A DNA stretch of 35,717 bases from Lachnospiraceae bacterium (lineage in GTDB: Bacteria; Bacillota; Clostridia; Oscillospirales; Ruminococcaceae). Location of the stretch: the NCBI GenBank assembly GCA_023664705.1, contig JAMPFE010000001.1, positions 53,491 through 89,207 on the forward strand, read 5' to 3'. The translations under genes were made by a program, and so were the position numbers. Shown here in pieces: positions 24,319 to 31,262 of this stretch (its first letter is position 1; every line of letters begins with the position of its first letter). Under the pieces are notes generated by a model. That model ran no database searches and was not told the DNA's origin. It worked only from the letters and a program-made list of their open reading frames with translations.

Positions 24319-24597
24319 TTAGTCGGCGTATACGCTGACCTGCTTTCTGTCGCGTCCGACACGCTCGAACTTCACCTTGCCGTCCACGAGAGCGAACAAC
24401 GTATCGTCGGAGCCTCTGCCCACATTGTTTCCGGGGTGAATGTGAGTGCCGCGCTGTCTTACGAGAATGTTGCCCGCGAGGACGAACTGTCCGTCGGCGC
24501 GCTTAACGCCAAGCCTCTTGGACTCGGAGTCGCGTCCGTTCTTGGTGGAACCCATTCCCTTTTTATGAGCGAAATACTGTAAACCTATCTTAATCAT
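24319..24597 (-). CDS. rpmA: Ribosomal protein L27 with cleavable N-terminus
   Basis: 92 aa. The N-terminus MIKIGLQYFAHKKGMGST carries the Firmicutes-type extension removed before A10 (motif LQYFA, then HKKG). The mature body (STKNGRDSESKRLGVK, GTHIHPGNNVG) is standard L27. The needed protease gene prp lies immediately upstream in the operon. Confidence 0.97.
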   Translation of the reverse strand: MIKIGLQYFAHKKGMGSTKNGRDSESKRLGVKRADGQFVLAGNILVRQRGTHIHPGNNVGRGSDDTLFALVDGKVKFERVGRDRKQVSVYAD

Positions 24598-24609
24598 AGC
24601 AAATACCTC

Positions 24610-24942
24610 CTAATTTATCGTAAGCCTTATTTTCCCGTATTCTCGGGAAAGCTCTCCGAGATGCTCGCAAAACGCCGAAATAAGCTGCTCGGCAGCCTCG
24701 GAGCGTTCGTTCAGCCGCAGCGTTATGCGGTTTTCCTCGACCTTTACGTCCGCGTCCGCGCCGAAATTCTCCGTCACGGCGTTGCAGACCAGCATCGTAC
24801 AAGAGCTCACCGCCGCGCAGACGATATCGTTTCCGTCCTTTTCGCTGCGCGCCTTGCCGTAGCCCGCGTGCCCGCTTATCTCGAAGCCCGAAAGCGCCTC
24901 GGCGTTCCCGAATTTCCTCAGCCGAAAAACACAGTTGAGCAT
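24610..24942 (-). CDS. prp: Prp, L27-processing cysteine protease (YsxB)
   Basis: 110 aa. The catalytic His is in ISGHAGYG and the catalytic Cys in DIVCAAVSS, with family-like spacing. It cuts the N-terminal extension of L27. It is placed between rplU and rpmA as in other Firmicutes. Its start overlaps the rplU stop, so the genes are translationally coupled. Confidence 0.94.
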   Translation of the reverse strand: MLNCVFRLRKFGNAEALSGFEISGHAGYGKARSEKDGNDIVCAAVSSCTMLVCNAVTENFGADADVKVEENRITLRLNERSEAAEQLISAFCEHLGELSREYGKIRLTIN

Positions 24943-25250
24943 TACGCGTTGATAGCCTCGATCCTTACCTGGCTGTACGGCTGTCTGTGACCCATTTTTC
25001 TCTTAACGTGCTTTTTGGGCTTGTAAGTGAAAACGGTTATCTTCTTAGCCTTGCCGTTCTTGAGGAGCGTAGCCTTAACGGACGCGCCGCTCACATAGGG
25101 AGCGCCGACCGCGACCTCGCCGTCGTCCTTGCCTACCATGATCACCTTGTCAAAGGTTATCTCGCCCTCGGCGTCGAGCTTTTCGATAAAGAGAACGTCG
25201 CCCTCTTTTACCTGATACTGCTTTCCGCCTGTTTCGATTACTGCGTACAT
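24942..25250 (-). CDS. rplU: Ribosomal protein L21
   Basis: 102 aa, standard length. It begins MYAVIETGGKQYQVKEGD and contains FTYKPKKHVKRKMGHRQ near the end. First gene of the operon, with GAGGTATTAACT before the ATG. It is preceded by a structured leader and a perfect promoter. Confidence 0.98.
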   Translation of the reverse strand: MYAVIETGGKQYQVKEGDVLFIEKLDAEGEITFDKVIMVGKDDGEVAVGAPYVSGASVKATLLKNGKAKKITVFTYKPKKHVKRKMGHRQPYSQVRIEAINA

Positions 25251-25328
25251 AGTTAATACCTCTTTTTTATGGACTCGCTGCGCCGAGGTGCGCGGACGAA
25301 CCGCGTCTTAAAACCCCGCACAAGCGGC
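25251..25328 (-). promoter_or_regulatory. Structured 5' leader of rplU (L21 leader type)
   Basis: The transcript before rplU, about 78 nt, can form an outer GTGCG/CGCAC helix around an inner CGCGG/CCGCG hairpin. Position and shape fit the L21 autoregulatory leader known in Firmicutes. Identity with that Rfam family is inferred, not tested. Confidence 0.6.
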
Positions 25329-25334
25329 TTTATT

Positions 25335-25363
25335 ATTATATCACAACAAAAAACGCTTGTCAA
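25335..25363 (-). promoter_or_regulatory. Consensus promoter of the rplU-prp-rpmA-obgE operon
   Basis: On the minus strand TTGACA (25358-25363), 17 bases, TATAAT (25335-25340). Transcription start near 25328, just ahead of the structured leader. Confidence 0.9.
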
Positions 25364-25506
25364 GGGGTTTTTCAAAATTTTAAAGATTTTCGCCAAAATC
25401 CCGAAAAAGATAAGCAGTATAATTTTAATTATATAGTTAATTTGTATAATTGCATAAAAGTTATTTTGGTTATATTGTCGAAATTGTAAAAAATCACAAA
25501 AAGTTG

Positions 25507-25535
25507 TTGACAAATCAACCTATTTGCTGTATAAT
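25507..25535 (+). promoter_or_regulatory. Consensus promoter of a small RNA
   Basis: TTGACA (25507-25512), 17 bases, TATAAT (25530-25535). No start codon with an RBS follows before the terminator at 25633, so the product should be RNA. Confidence 0.85.
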
Positions 25536-25541
25536 ATAATC

Positions 25542-25657
25542 AAACAAAGGAACGCGGATTACCTCCGTATCGTTTGTTTGTTTAGTTGTCTCCTTTCTTT
25601 TGTTCTACACATAATTTTATAATTTGATTTCCGAGCCCGCACGGGCTCATTTTTTTT
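25542..25657 (+). ncRNA. Candidate small RNA with anti-Shine-Dalgarno stretch
   Basis: About 116 nt between a perfect promoter and a strong terminator. The 5' part AAACAAA (25542-25548) pairs with TTTGTTT (25573-25579) around a small CGGA/TCCG hairpin. A pyrimidine-rich, probably single-stranded stretch TCTCCTTTC (25589-25597) follows and is complementary to ribosome-binding sites (GAAAGGAGA). There is no ATG in the transcript. This is the layout of trans-acting sRNAs that block translation. No Rfam family recognised by eye. Confidence 0.6.
25633..25657 (+). terminator. Terminator of the small RNA
   Basis: GAGCCCG/CGGGCTC stem of 7 bp with a 2-base loop as written (in RNA the loop would open to four), followed by A and an 8-base T-run. 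Confidence 0.88.
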
Positions 25658-25698
25658 GCTGTTTTTCACAAAAAACTATGGAAATTTTCACGGATATA

Positions 25699-25707
25699 TG
25701 TTATAAT
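25699..25707 (+). promoter_or_regulatory. Extended -10 promoter of the M16 peptidase genes
   Basis: TG, one base, TATAAT (25702-25707), with no good -35 box: an extended -10 type. Start near 25714, giving a short leader with AAAGGA at 25729-25734. Confidence 0.6.
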
Positions 25708-25740
25708 AAAAATGTATGACTATAACGCAAAGGACTGATA

Positions 25741-27009
25741 ATTATTTTTGAACAAAAGCAAATAGGAAACGGCGTTTATTTTTATAAGTATACGGATAAG
25801 CGCTTTAAGACCAACGACGTGCAGGTGCTGCTGCACACGGATTTCGACGAGCTCCCGCGCGCGGATTACGCCGCCGCGGAGTATATTCTTGCGGACTGCT
25901 GCCGAAAATTCCCGACCTACTCCGAGCTCTCCAAACGTCTCGCGGATATGTACGGCGCGTCGCTCTACTCGCGCTCCGTCACCACATGGTACGGCAAACG
26001 CTGCACGAGCATTACGGGCTCCGTTCTCGACGACCGCTACGCTCTTGACGGCGAGCGCCTCGAGGAGGAGATATGCGCTCTGCTCTGCGACTGTCTGCTG
26101 GAGCCGAACGCCGCCAACGGCGCGTTTGACGCGCAGATAACGGAGCTGCAAAAGGCGCAGCTCATCGACGACATCGACAGCATAATCAACAACAAGTCCT
26201 CCTACGCCACCCAGCGCGCGGATATGACCGCGTTCAGAGGGGAGCCCGCCGAGCTCCCCGTCACGGGCACTCACGCCGAAGCGGAAAAGGTCACTCCCGA
26301 GTCGGCGTACCGCGCTTATCAAAAAATGCTGAAAACCGCGCGCATAGACGTTCTCTGCTCGGGCGCGAGCGATTTCGCCGCCGCTGAGAAATTTTTCACG
26401 GAAAGGCTCTCCGCGCTCGAGCGCGGAACCGTGTGCACTCTCTCCAAAAAGCCTTCCGCGCTCAAAGCCGAGCCCGAAAGGGTCGACGATACGCTCCCCA
26501 TGCAGCAGGCTATCCTGCGTATGTATTTCAAGGCGCCGACGCTCGACGACCGTTTCGCGGGGGCTTTGTTCTCGTGCATTCTCGGCGGCATGACGACCTC
26601 GCGTTTCTTCCTCAATATCCGCGAAAGGCAGTCGCTGTGCTACTACTGCGGCGCCGCCGACAACCGCGTTCTGCGCACGCTTACGGCGTATTCGGGCGTG
26701 GAGCCGCAGAACATCGGGCGCACAGAGGAGGCTATCCTCGCCGAGCTGCGCGACATCCAAGAAAACGGCGTGACCGACGAGGAGCTCCGCGCTGCAAAGC
26801 TGGAGATACGCAACAATCTCCTGTCCATGAACGACAACCCCATGGCAATGATAAGCTGGCATCACAATCAGATTTTGGACGACAAAATTCTCTCCCCCGA
26901 GGAATTCCTCGCGGAGCTCGAAAAGGTCGCCTCGGAGAGGATAAAAGCGGCGGCGCGGGCATACACGCTCGACACGGTCTACACGCTCCGCGGAAAGGAG
27001 GACGCGTGA
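25741..27009 (+). CDS. M16-family peptidase-like protein, inactive YmfF-type subunit
   Basis: 422 aa if started at ATT 25741. The coding sequence clearly extends upstream of GTG 25819, as shown by IFEQKQIGNGVYFYKYTDKRF, and AAAGGA (25729-25734) lies six bases before ATT 25741. No ATG, GTG or TTG exists in this frame between the stop at 25723 and 25819, so a rare ATT or ATA start, or a nearby indel, must be assumed. The M16 fold is visible (ADYAAAEYILADCCRKFP, FFLNIRERQSLCYYCG), but the zinc motif HxxEH is absent. It should pair with the active protein encoded next, overlapping by one base. Confidence 0.85.
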   Translation: MIFEQKQIGNGVYFYKYTDKRFKTNDVQVLLHTDFDELPRADYAAAEYILADCCRKFPTYSELSKRLADMYGASLYSRSVTTWYGKRCTSITGSVLDDRYALDGERLEEEICALLCDCLLEPNAANGAFDAQITELQKAQLIDDIDSIINNKSSYATQRADMTAFRGEPAELPVTGTHAEAEKVTPESAYRAYQKMLKTARIDVLCSGASDFAAAEKFFTERLSALERGTVCTLSKKPSALKAEPERVDDTLPMQQAILRMYFKAPTLDDRFAGALFSCILGGMTTSRFFLNIRERQSLCYYCGAADNRVLRTLTAYSGVEPQNIGRTEEAILAELRDIQENGVTDEELRAAKLEIRNNLLSMNDNPMAMISWHHNQILDDKILSPEEFLAELEKVASERIKAAARAYTLDTVYTLRGKEDA

Positions 27010-28277
27010 TGACGGAAAAGATATACGATAAAATTATCAACGAGACCTGCCTTAAATACGTCCACGAAAGCGGCGTGGAGGTCCGTATGCTGCCCATGGC
27101 GGGGTATTCCTCTGCCGTCGCGCAGTTTTCGGCAAAGTTCGGCTCGCTCGACAACGCCTTCTCGATAAACGGCGGCGCGCCATACAGAGTGCCCGACGGC
27201 ACCGCGCACTACCTCGAGCACAAGCTCTTCGAGAGCGAGGAAAAGGACGCGTTCAACCTGTTCGCGCAGACGGGCGCCTCCTGCAATGCGGGGACGAGCT
27301 TTGACTACACGATGTACTATTTCGGCTGCGCGGGCAATTTTCGGAAAAATCTGGAAATTCTGCTCGGGTTCGTTCAGGAGCCCTATTTCACACCCGAGAA
27401 CGTCGAAAAGGAGCGCGGCATCATCGGGCAGGAGATAACGATGTACCGCGACAACCCGAGCTGGCGCGTGTTCACGAACCTGCTGGAGGGGCTGTACAGC
27501 GCAAATCCCGTGCGCAACGACATCGCGGGCACCGTCGAAAGTATTGCCGAAATAACCGAAAAAACGCTCTACGACTGCTACAACGCCTACTACAACCCCG
27601 CGAATATGTACCTCTGCGTCGCGGGCAATTTCGACCCCGACGAGGTGATTTCCGTCTGCGAGGAAAAGCTGAAAAAGCGCGCGCCGCTCGACGTCAAGAC
27701 CGTTCCTTTCGGCGAGCCGCCCTCGGTCAATCAAAAGCGCGTCGAGCTGGTAATGCCCGTCGCCAAGCCGCTCTTCGAGATAGGCTTCAAGCGCCCCGAA
27801 ATTTCGGGACAGGCGCAGGTCGAGGAATATATTCTGTTCAATCTGCTGTTCGATATGCTCTTCGGCAGCGTCTCGGAGTTCTTCGAAAGAATGAGGGACA
27901 AGGAGCTGATAAACTATCAGTTTGCCGACGGAGTTTTCAGCGGGCGCGGCTTCTTTATCCCGTTTCTGCGCGGAGAGAGCTCCGACCCCGACGCTGTGCT
28001 CGCCGAGGTGCAAAGCGTTCTGCGCGCGTGCAGGAAAACGCCGCCGCGCCGCGAGGAGTTCGAGCGCCTGAAGCGCGCGACATACGGCTCGCTGGTGCGC
28101 GAGTTCACGAGCGCGGACGCCGTAGCGGGAACGCTCTCCGAGGCGGCGCTGAGGGGCGTTTCGCCGTTCGCGGCGATAAACGCCGCCGCGTCCGCGAGCT
28201 ACGAGAAGGCGCTCGAGCTGCTCGACGGTCTCGACGAGGAAAACGCGTGCATTTCAATTGTAAAAGGAGACGAATAA
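27009..28277 (+). CDS. M16-family zinc peptidase, active YmfH-type subunit
   Basis: 422 aa from ATG 27009, which overlaps the previous stop by one base; the open frame upstream is antigenic noise from high GC and is not used. HYLEHKLFE near residue 60 is the inverted zinc motif HxxEH, and the third ligand is Glu in ERGIIGQEITMYRDNP. Expected to hydrolyse peptides in the cytosol together with the YmfF-like partner. Followed directly by lgt, with AAAGGAG at its 3' end serving as the RBS. Confidence 0.93.
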   Translation: MTEKIYDKIINETCLKYVHESGVEVRMLPMAGYSSAVAQFSAKFGSLDNAFSINGGAPYRVPDGTAHYLEHKLFESEEKDAFNLFAQTGASCNAGTSFDYTMYYFGCAGNFRKNLEILLGFVQEPYFTPENVEKERGIIGQEITMYRDNPSWRVFTNLLEGLYSANPVRNDIAGTVESIAEITEKTLYDCYNAYYNPANMYLCVAGNFDPDEVISVCEEKLKKRAPLDVKTVPFGEPPSVNQKRVELVMPVAKPLFEIGFKRPEISGQAQVEEYILFNLLFDMLFGSVSEFFERMRDKELINYQFADGVFSGRGFFIPFLRGESSDPDAVLAEVQSVLRACRKTPPRREEFERLKRATYGSLVREFTSADAVAGTLSEAALRGVSPFAAINAAASASYEKALELLDGLDEENACISIVKGDE

Positions 28278-29366
28278 ATGACATCGGTGCTTTTGACGGC
28301 GCAGCAGGCGCTGACCGAAATGGAAGTCGAGTTCCCGAACCTTTTCGGCGGCATGGCGGTAAATTATTACCGCGGCTTTGACCTGTTCGGGCTGAATATC
28401 TACTGGTACGGCGTTCTGATAGTCATAGGCGTGATACTCGCGTATCTGTACGCTATGCGCCGCGCCGTAAAGGATTTCGGGCTGGTAAGGGACAGAGTGT
28501 TCGACGTGGTTTTCGCGGCGCTCATCGGCGGATTTCTTTGCGCGAGAATTTACTTCTGCGTGTTCACGGAGCTGAAAAAACCCGGCTCATACACGTTCGC
28601 AACGGTCTTTACGGGCATACGCGACGGGGGCTTGGCTATCTACGGCGGCGTTATCGGAGCGTTCGTCACGGGCTTTGTATTCTGCAAGATACGCAAGGTC
28701 AACTTCTTCGCGATGGCGGACCTGGCGTCGCTGGGCTTCCTTATCGGGCAGACGATAGGGCGCTGGGGCAACTTCGTAAATCAGGAGGCTTACGGCGAGG
28801 TCTGCTCCCCCGACTGGATCTTCGGCATGAGCGGCTCCAAGATAATGACGGAGGTCGAGGCGGGCGCTCTCGTCCACCCGTGCTTCCTGTACGAGAGCGC
28901 GTGGTGCCTCGTCGGATTCGTTCTGCTGCATTTTTACAGCAAAAAGCTCCGCACGTTCGACGGGGAGACAGCTCTTATGTACGTGTCGTGGTACGGCTTG
29001 GGGCGGTTCTTCATCGAGGGTCTGCGCACGGACAGCCTGTACATCGGCAGCCTGCGCGTTTCGCAGCTCGTCGCGGGGGTCTCCTTTGCGGCAGCGATGA
29101 TACTGCTCATCGTGTTCAAGATAGTCACGGCGAAAAAGGGGATACCGCTTTACGTCAACACAGACGCGTCCAAGGAGCTTATCGAGCGCGACCGCGCTGC
29201 CGACGAGGAGAAAAAGCGGAAAAAGCTCGCCAAAAAGGAAATGGCAGCGCCGAGCATTCTCGGAGAGGGCGTGGAGCTTGACGACGGGGAGGACGCTCTT
29301 GCGGCCGACGGGGACGAGGCTCCCGTAATATCCGAGGAAAATAACGGCGACAATAAGGAGGAATAA
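28278..29366 (+). CDS. lgt: Prolipoprotein diacylglyceryl transferase
   Basis: 362 aa. It is a multi-span membrane enzyme that transfers diacylglycerol from phosphatidylglycerol to the lipobox Cys of prelipoproteins. Lgt features: YWYGVLIVIGVILAYL, the conserved GRWGNFVNQEAYG, and a late YGLGRFFIEGLRTDSL. The C-terminal 60 residues form a charged, acidic tail (EKKRKKLAKKE, then DDGEDALAADGDE) longer than in most Lgt proteins. It starts right after the M16 stop and ends three bases before folD. Confidence 0.97.
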   Translation: MTSVLLTAQQALTEMEVEFPNLFGGMAVNYYRGFDLFGLNIYWYGVLIVIGVILAYLYAMRRAVKDFGLVRDRVFDVVFAALIGGFLCARIYFCVFTELKKPGSYTFATVFTGIRDGGLAIYGGVIGAFVTGFVFCKIRKVNFFAMADLASLGFLIGQTIGRWGNFVNQEAYGEVCSPDWIFGMSGSKIMTEVEAGALVHPCFLYESAWCLVGFVLLHFYSKKLRTFDGETALMYVSWYGLGRFFIEGLRTDSLYIGSLRVSQLVAGVSFAAAMILLIVFKIVTAKKGIPLYVNTDASKELIERDRAADEEKKRKKLAKKEMAAPSILGEGVELDDGEDALAADGDEAPVISEENNGDNKEE

Positions 29367-29368
29367 TT

Positions 29369-30208
29369 ATGAGCGCAAACATTATCGACGGAAAGGCTAT
29401 ATCCGCTGCCGTAAAGGAACAGGTGCGCGATGAGATAGCGCGCGGGGGGCTCAGTGTCGGGCTCGCCGTGGTGATAGTCGGCGACGACCCCGCGAGCCGC
29501 GTGTACGTCAACAACAAGAAAAAGGCGTGCGAGTTCTGCGGCATAAAGAGCTACGAATACGCCCTCCCCGCGGAAACCCCGCAGGAGCAGCTGCTGGAGC
29601 TGGTCGACACGCTGAACGCCGACAAAAACGTCAACGGGATACTTGTGCAGCTGCCGCTGCCGAAGGGCTTGGACGAAAAAGCCGTTATCGAGCGCATTTC
29701 GCCAGAAAAGGACGTGGACGCGTTCCATGAGAGCAACGTCGGGCGCATTATGATAGGCAATTACAGCTTTCTGCCGTGTACGCCCGCGGGCTGTATGGAG
29801 CTTATCCGCAGCACGGGCGTCGAGGTCGCGGGCAAGGAGTGCGTGGTGATAGGGCGCTCGAATATCGTCGGAAAGCCCATGGCTATGCTGCTGCTGCATG
29901 AGGATGGGACGGTGAGCGTTTGCCATAGCAAGACCAATGATCTTGCAAAAGTTTGCCGAAGAGCCGATATTCTGGTGGCGGCGGTCGGTCGTCCGAATTT
30001 CGTTACTGCGGATATGGTGAAGCCCGGCGCGGTGGTTATCGACGTGGGTATCAACCGTCTCGAAAGCGGCAAGCTCTGCGGCGACGTAAAGTTCGACGAG
30101 GTGAGCGAGGTCGCGGGCTGGATAACTCCCGTGCCGGGCGGCGTGGGACCGATGACGATCGCGATGCTTATGCGCAACACCGTGACGGCGGCGAGAATAC
30201 AGCGATGA
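29369..30208 (+). CDS. folD: Bifunctional methylene-THF dehydrogenase/cyclohydrolase
   Basis: 279 aa, typical. Family signatures are PASRVYVNNKKKACE with the catalytic Lys, VNGILVQLPLP, and GRSNIVGKPMAMLL for NADP binding; it ends with TPVPGGVGPMTIAML. It interconverts one-carbon forms of tetrahydrofolate. RBS AAGGAGG before ATG 29369. Confidence 0.98.
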   Translation: MSANIIDGKAISAAVKEQVRDEIARGGLSVGLAVVIVGDDPASRVYVNNKKKACEFCGIKSYEYALPAETPQEQLLELVDTLNADKNVNGILVQLPLPKGLDEKAVIERISPEKDVDAFHESNVGRIMIGNYSFLPCTPAGCMELIRSTGVEVAGKECVVIGRSNIVGKPMAMLLLHEDGTVSVCHSKTNDLAKVCRRADILVAAVGRPNFVTADMVKPGAVVIDVGINRLESGKLCGDVKFDEVSEVAGWITPVPGGVGPMTIAMLMRNTVTAARIQR

Positions 30209-30378
30209 AAAACGCGAAGAGCTTCTTAAAGAGCGCGGTTATACTCACGGCGGCGCTTGCGGTCATCTGCGTTTTTATGCCCGAGTGGGGCGCAATGCAA
30301 ATCGTTATCGTGCTGCTGGTGGCGCTGTTGGCGGGCTTGCAGTGGTTTTTGTTCTTTTACATACGCAATATCAAGTAG
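30205..30378 (+). CDS. 57-aa two-helix membrane protein
   Basis: ATG 30205 overlaps the folD stop by four bases (ATGA), so it is translationally coupled. Two hydrophobic helices (SAVILTAALAVICVFM and MQIVIVLLVALLAG plus aromatic residues) with a short MPEWG turn and a basic C-terminus (YIRNIK). No family recognised. A real gene is supported by the coupling and composition; function unknown. Confidence 0.7.
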   Translation: MKNAKSFLKSAVILTAALAVICVFMPEWGAMQIVIVLLVALLAGLQWFLFFYIRNIK

Positions 30379-30384
30379 CGCTAA

Positions 30385-30403
30385 TCGTCGGCTTCGCCGA
30401 CGA
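30385..30403 (+). terminator. Probable terminator of the lgt-folD operon
   Basis: An 8-bp stem TCGTCGGC/GCCGACGA with loop TTC. The T-rich stretch follows after about 10 bases rather than directly, so termination may be partial. Confidence 0.5.
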
Positions 30404-30523
30404 CCCTTGCGGTTTTTGCTTTTTCTCGGTTGTGCAATATCTTTTGAAAAATGAATTTTTTGTTACTGGGAAATTGCAAAAATTTTTGAGTAATTCACAA
30501 ATCGTGCCGAAATTGTATATTAT

Positions 30524-30694
30524 TTTGCAGTCATTTGCAGTTCGCGTGCACTGATTTGCAGTCGGTTTGCAGTTATTTGCAGCTATTTTCAGTTTTGGGA
30601 TGTAAATATTTGGAAATTATGGGTATCGGTGTTAAAATTTGGAAATAGGTGTGCTAACCGTTTCGGGGGTCGAAAGATTTGCAGTAAATTGCAG
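30524..30694. repeat. Helically phased TTTGCAG repeats
   Basis: TTTGCAG at 30524, 30534, 30555, 30566 and 30576, with degenerate copies near 30545 (GCGTGCA) and 30586 (TTTTCAG). The step is about 10-11 bases, one helical turn. A second pair lies at 30678 and 30688, again 10 apart. The rest of the 30404-30761 gap is AT-rich with no gene. Confidence 0.7.
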
Positions 30695-30761
30695 CCGCGG
30701 ATATGCTAAATTACGGTTGACGGTTAAGGAAATGCGAGGGGAGCGTTGCCGAAACGCAAAA

Positions 30762-30787
30762 ATAAGGGGCGAAAACCCGCCCCTTAT
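30762..30787 (-). terminator. Terminator of ndoA
   Basis: A 10-bp stem ATAAGGGGCG/CGCCCCTTAT with a 6-base loop. On the minus strand TTTTTGCG follows. It sits just past the ndoA stop. Confidence 0.85.
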
Positions 30788-30791
30788 ATTA

Positions 30792-31133
30792 TCAAAGCCC
30801 GAAGCTTACCGACAGCGCGTCGTTTACCTGCTGCATGGAGCTGCTGTCAAGCTCCCCCATGCGCTCTTTAAGGCGTCTTTTATCCAATGTACGAACCTGC
30901 TCCAGAAGCACCACCGAGTCCTTTGCCAAGCCGCAGGACGAAGCGGCAACGGATATATGTGTCGGGAGCTGGGATTTTTCCTTTTTGCTTGTTATCGCCG
31001 CCGCGATGACCGTCGGCGAGTGCTTGTTTCCCACGTCGTTCTGCACTATCAGCACGGGGCGTATGCCGCCCTGCTCCGAGCCCACTACGGGGCTCAGATC
31101 GGCGTAATATATCTCGCCGCGTTTAACTAACAT
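30792..31133 (-). CDS. ndoA: MazF/NdoA-type endoribonuclease toxin
   Basis: 113 aa from ATG 31133, with AAAGGA eight bases upstream; ATG 31142 overlaps that RBS and is rejected. MLVKRGEIYYADLSPVVGSEQGG and RPVLIVQND are the EndoA/MazF fold, and ITSKK lies in the usual place. The toxin cuts mRNA at specific sequences. No antitoxin (ndoAI-type RHH) gene is seen next to it; upstream is the divergent dgt promoter region. The antitoxin may be elsewhere or missing. Confidence 0.9.
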   Translation of the reverse strand: MLVKRGEIYYADLSPVVGSEQGGIRPVLIVQNDVGNKHSPTVIAAAITSKKEKSQLPTHISVAASSCGLAKDSVVLLEQVRTLDKRRLKERMGELDSSSMQQVNDALSVSFGL

Positions 31134-31177
31134 TAAGATCATCCTTTCGTTGTTGGCGTTCAAGAATATTATTGACG

Positions 31178-31197
31178 TTGAATTTTTTATTATTCAA
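31178..31197. promoter_or_regulatory. Possible operator between ndoA and dgt
   Basis: TTGAAT (31178-31183) and ATTCAA (31192-31197) form a 6-bp inverted repeat in the divergent intergenic region. TATATT at 31212-31217 (plus) and TATAAT-like boxes (minus) lie around it, but no full promoter is clear. Confidence 0.3.
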
Positions 31198-31262
31198 GTT
31201 TTTTCCGACATTATATTTTATTCCGAAAAGCCGTATATTGCTATCGGAGAACGGAGTTTTTT

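Noticed and set aside
26433..27008. Long upstream extension of the second M16 gene
   Set aside because: It overlaps the first M16 gene in another frame, reads Arg/Gly-rich nonsense, and ATG 27009 gives the family N-terminus.
30524..30694. CRISPR array
   Set aside because: Repeat units are 7 bases with 3-4 base gaps; no spacer-length unique sequence and no cas gene.
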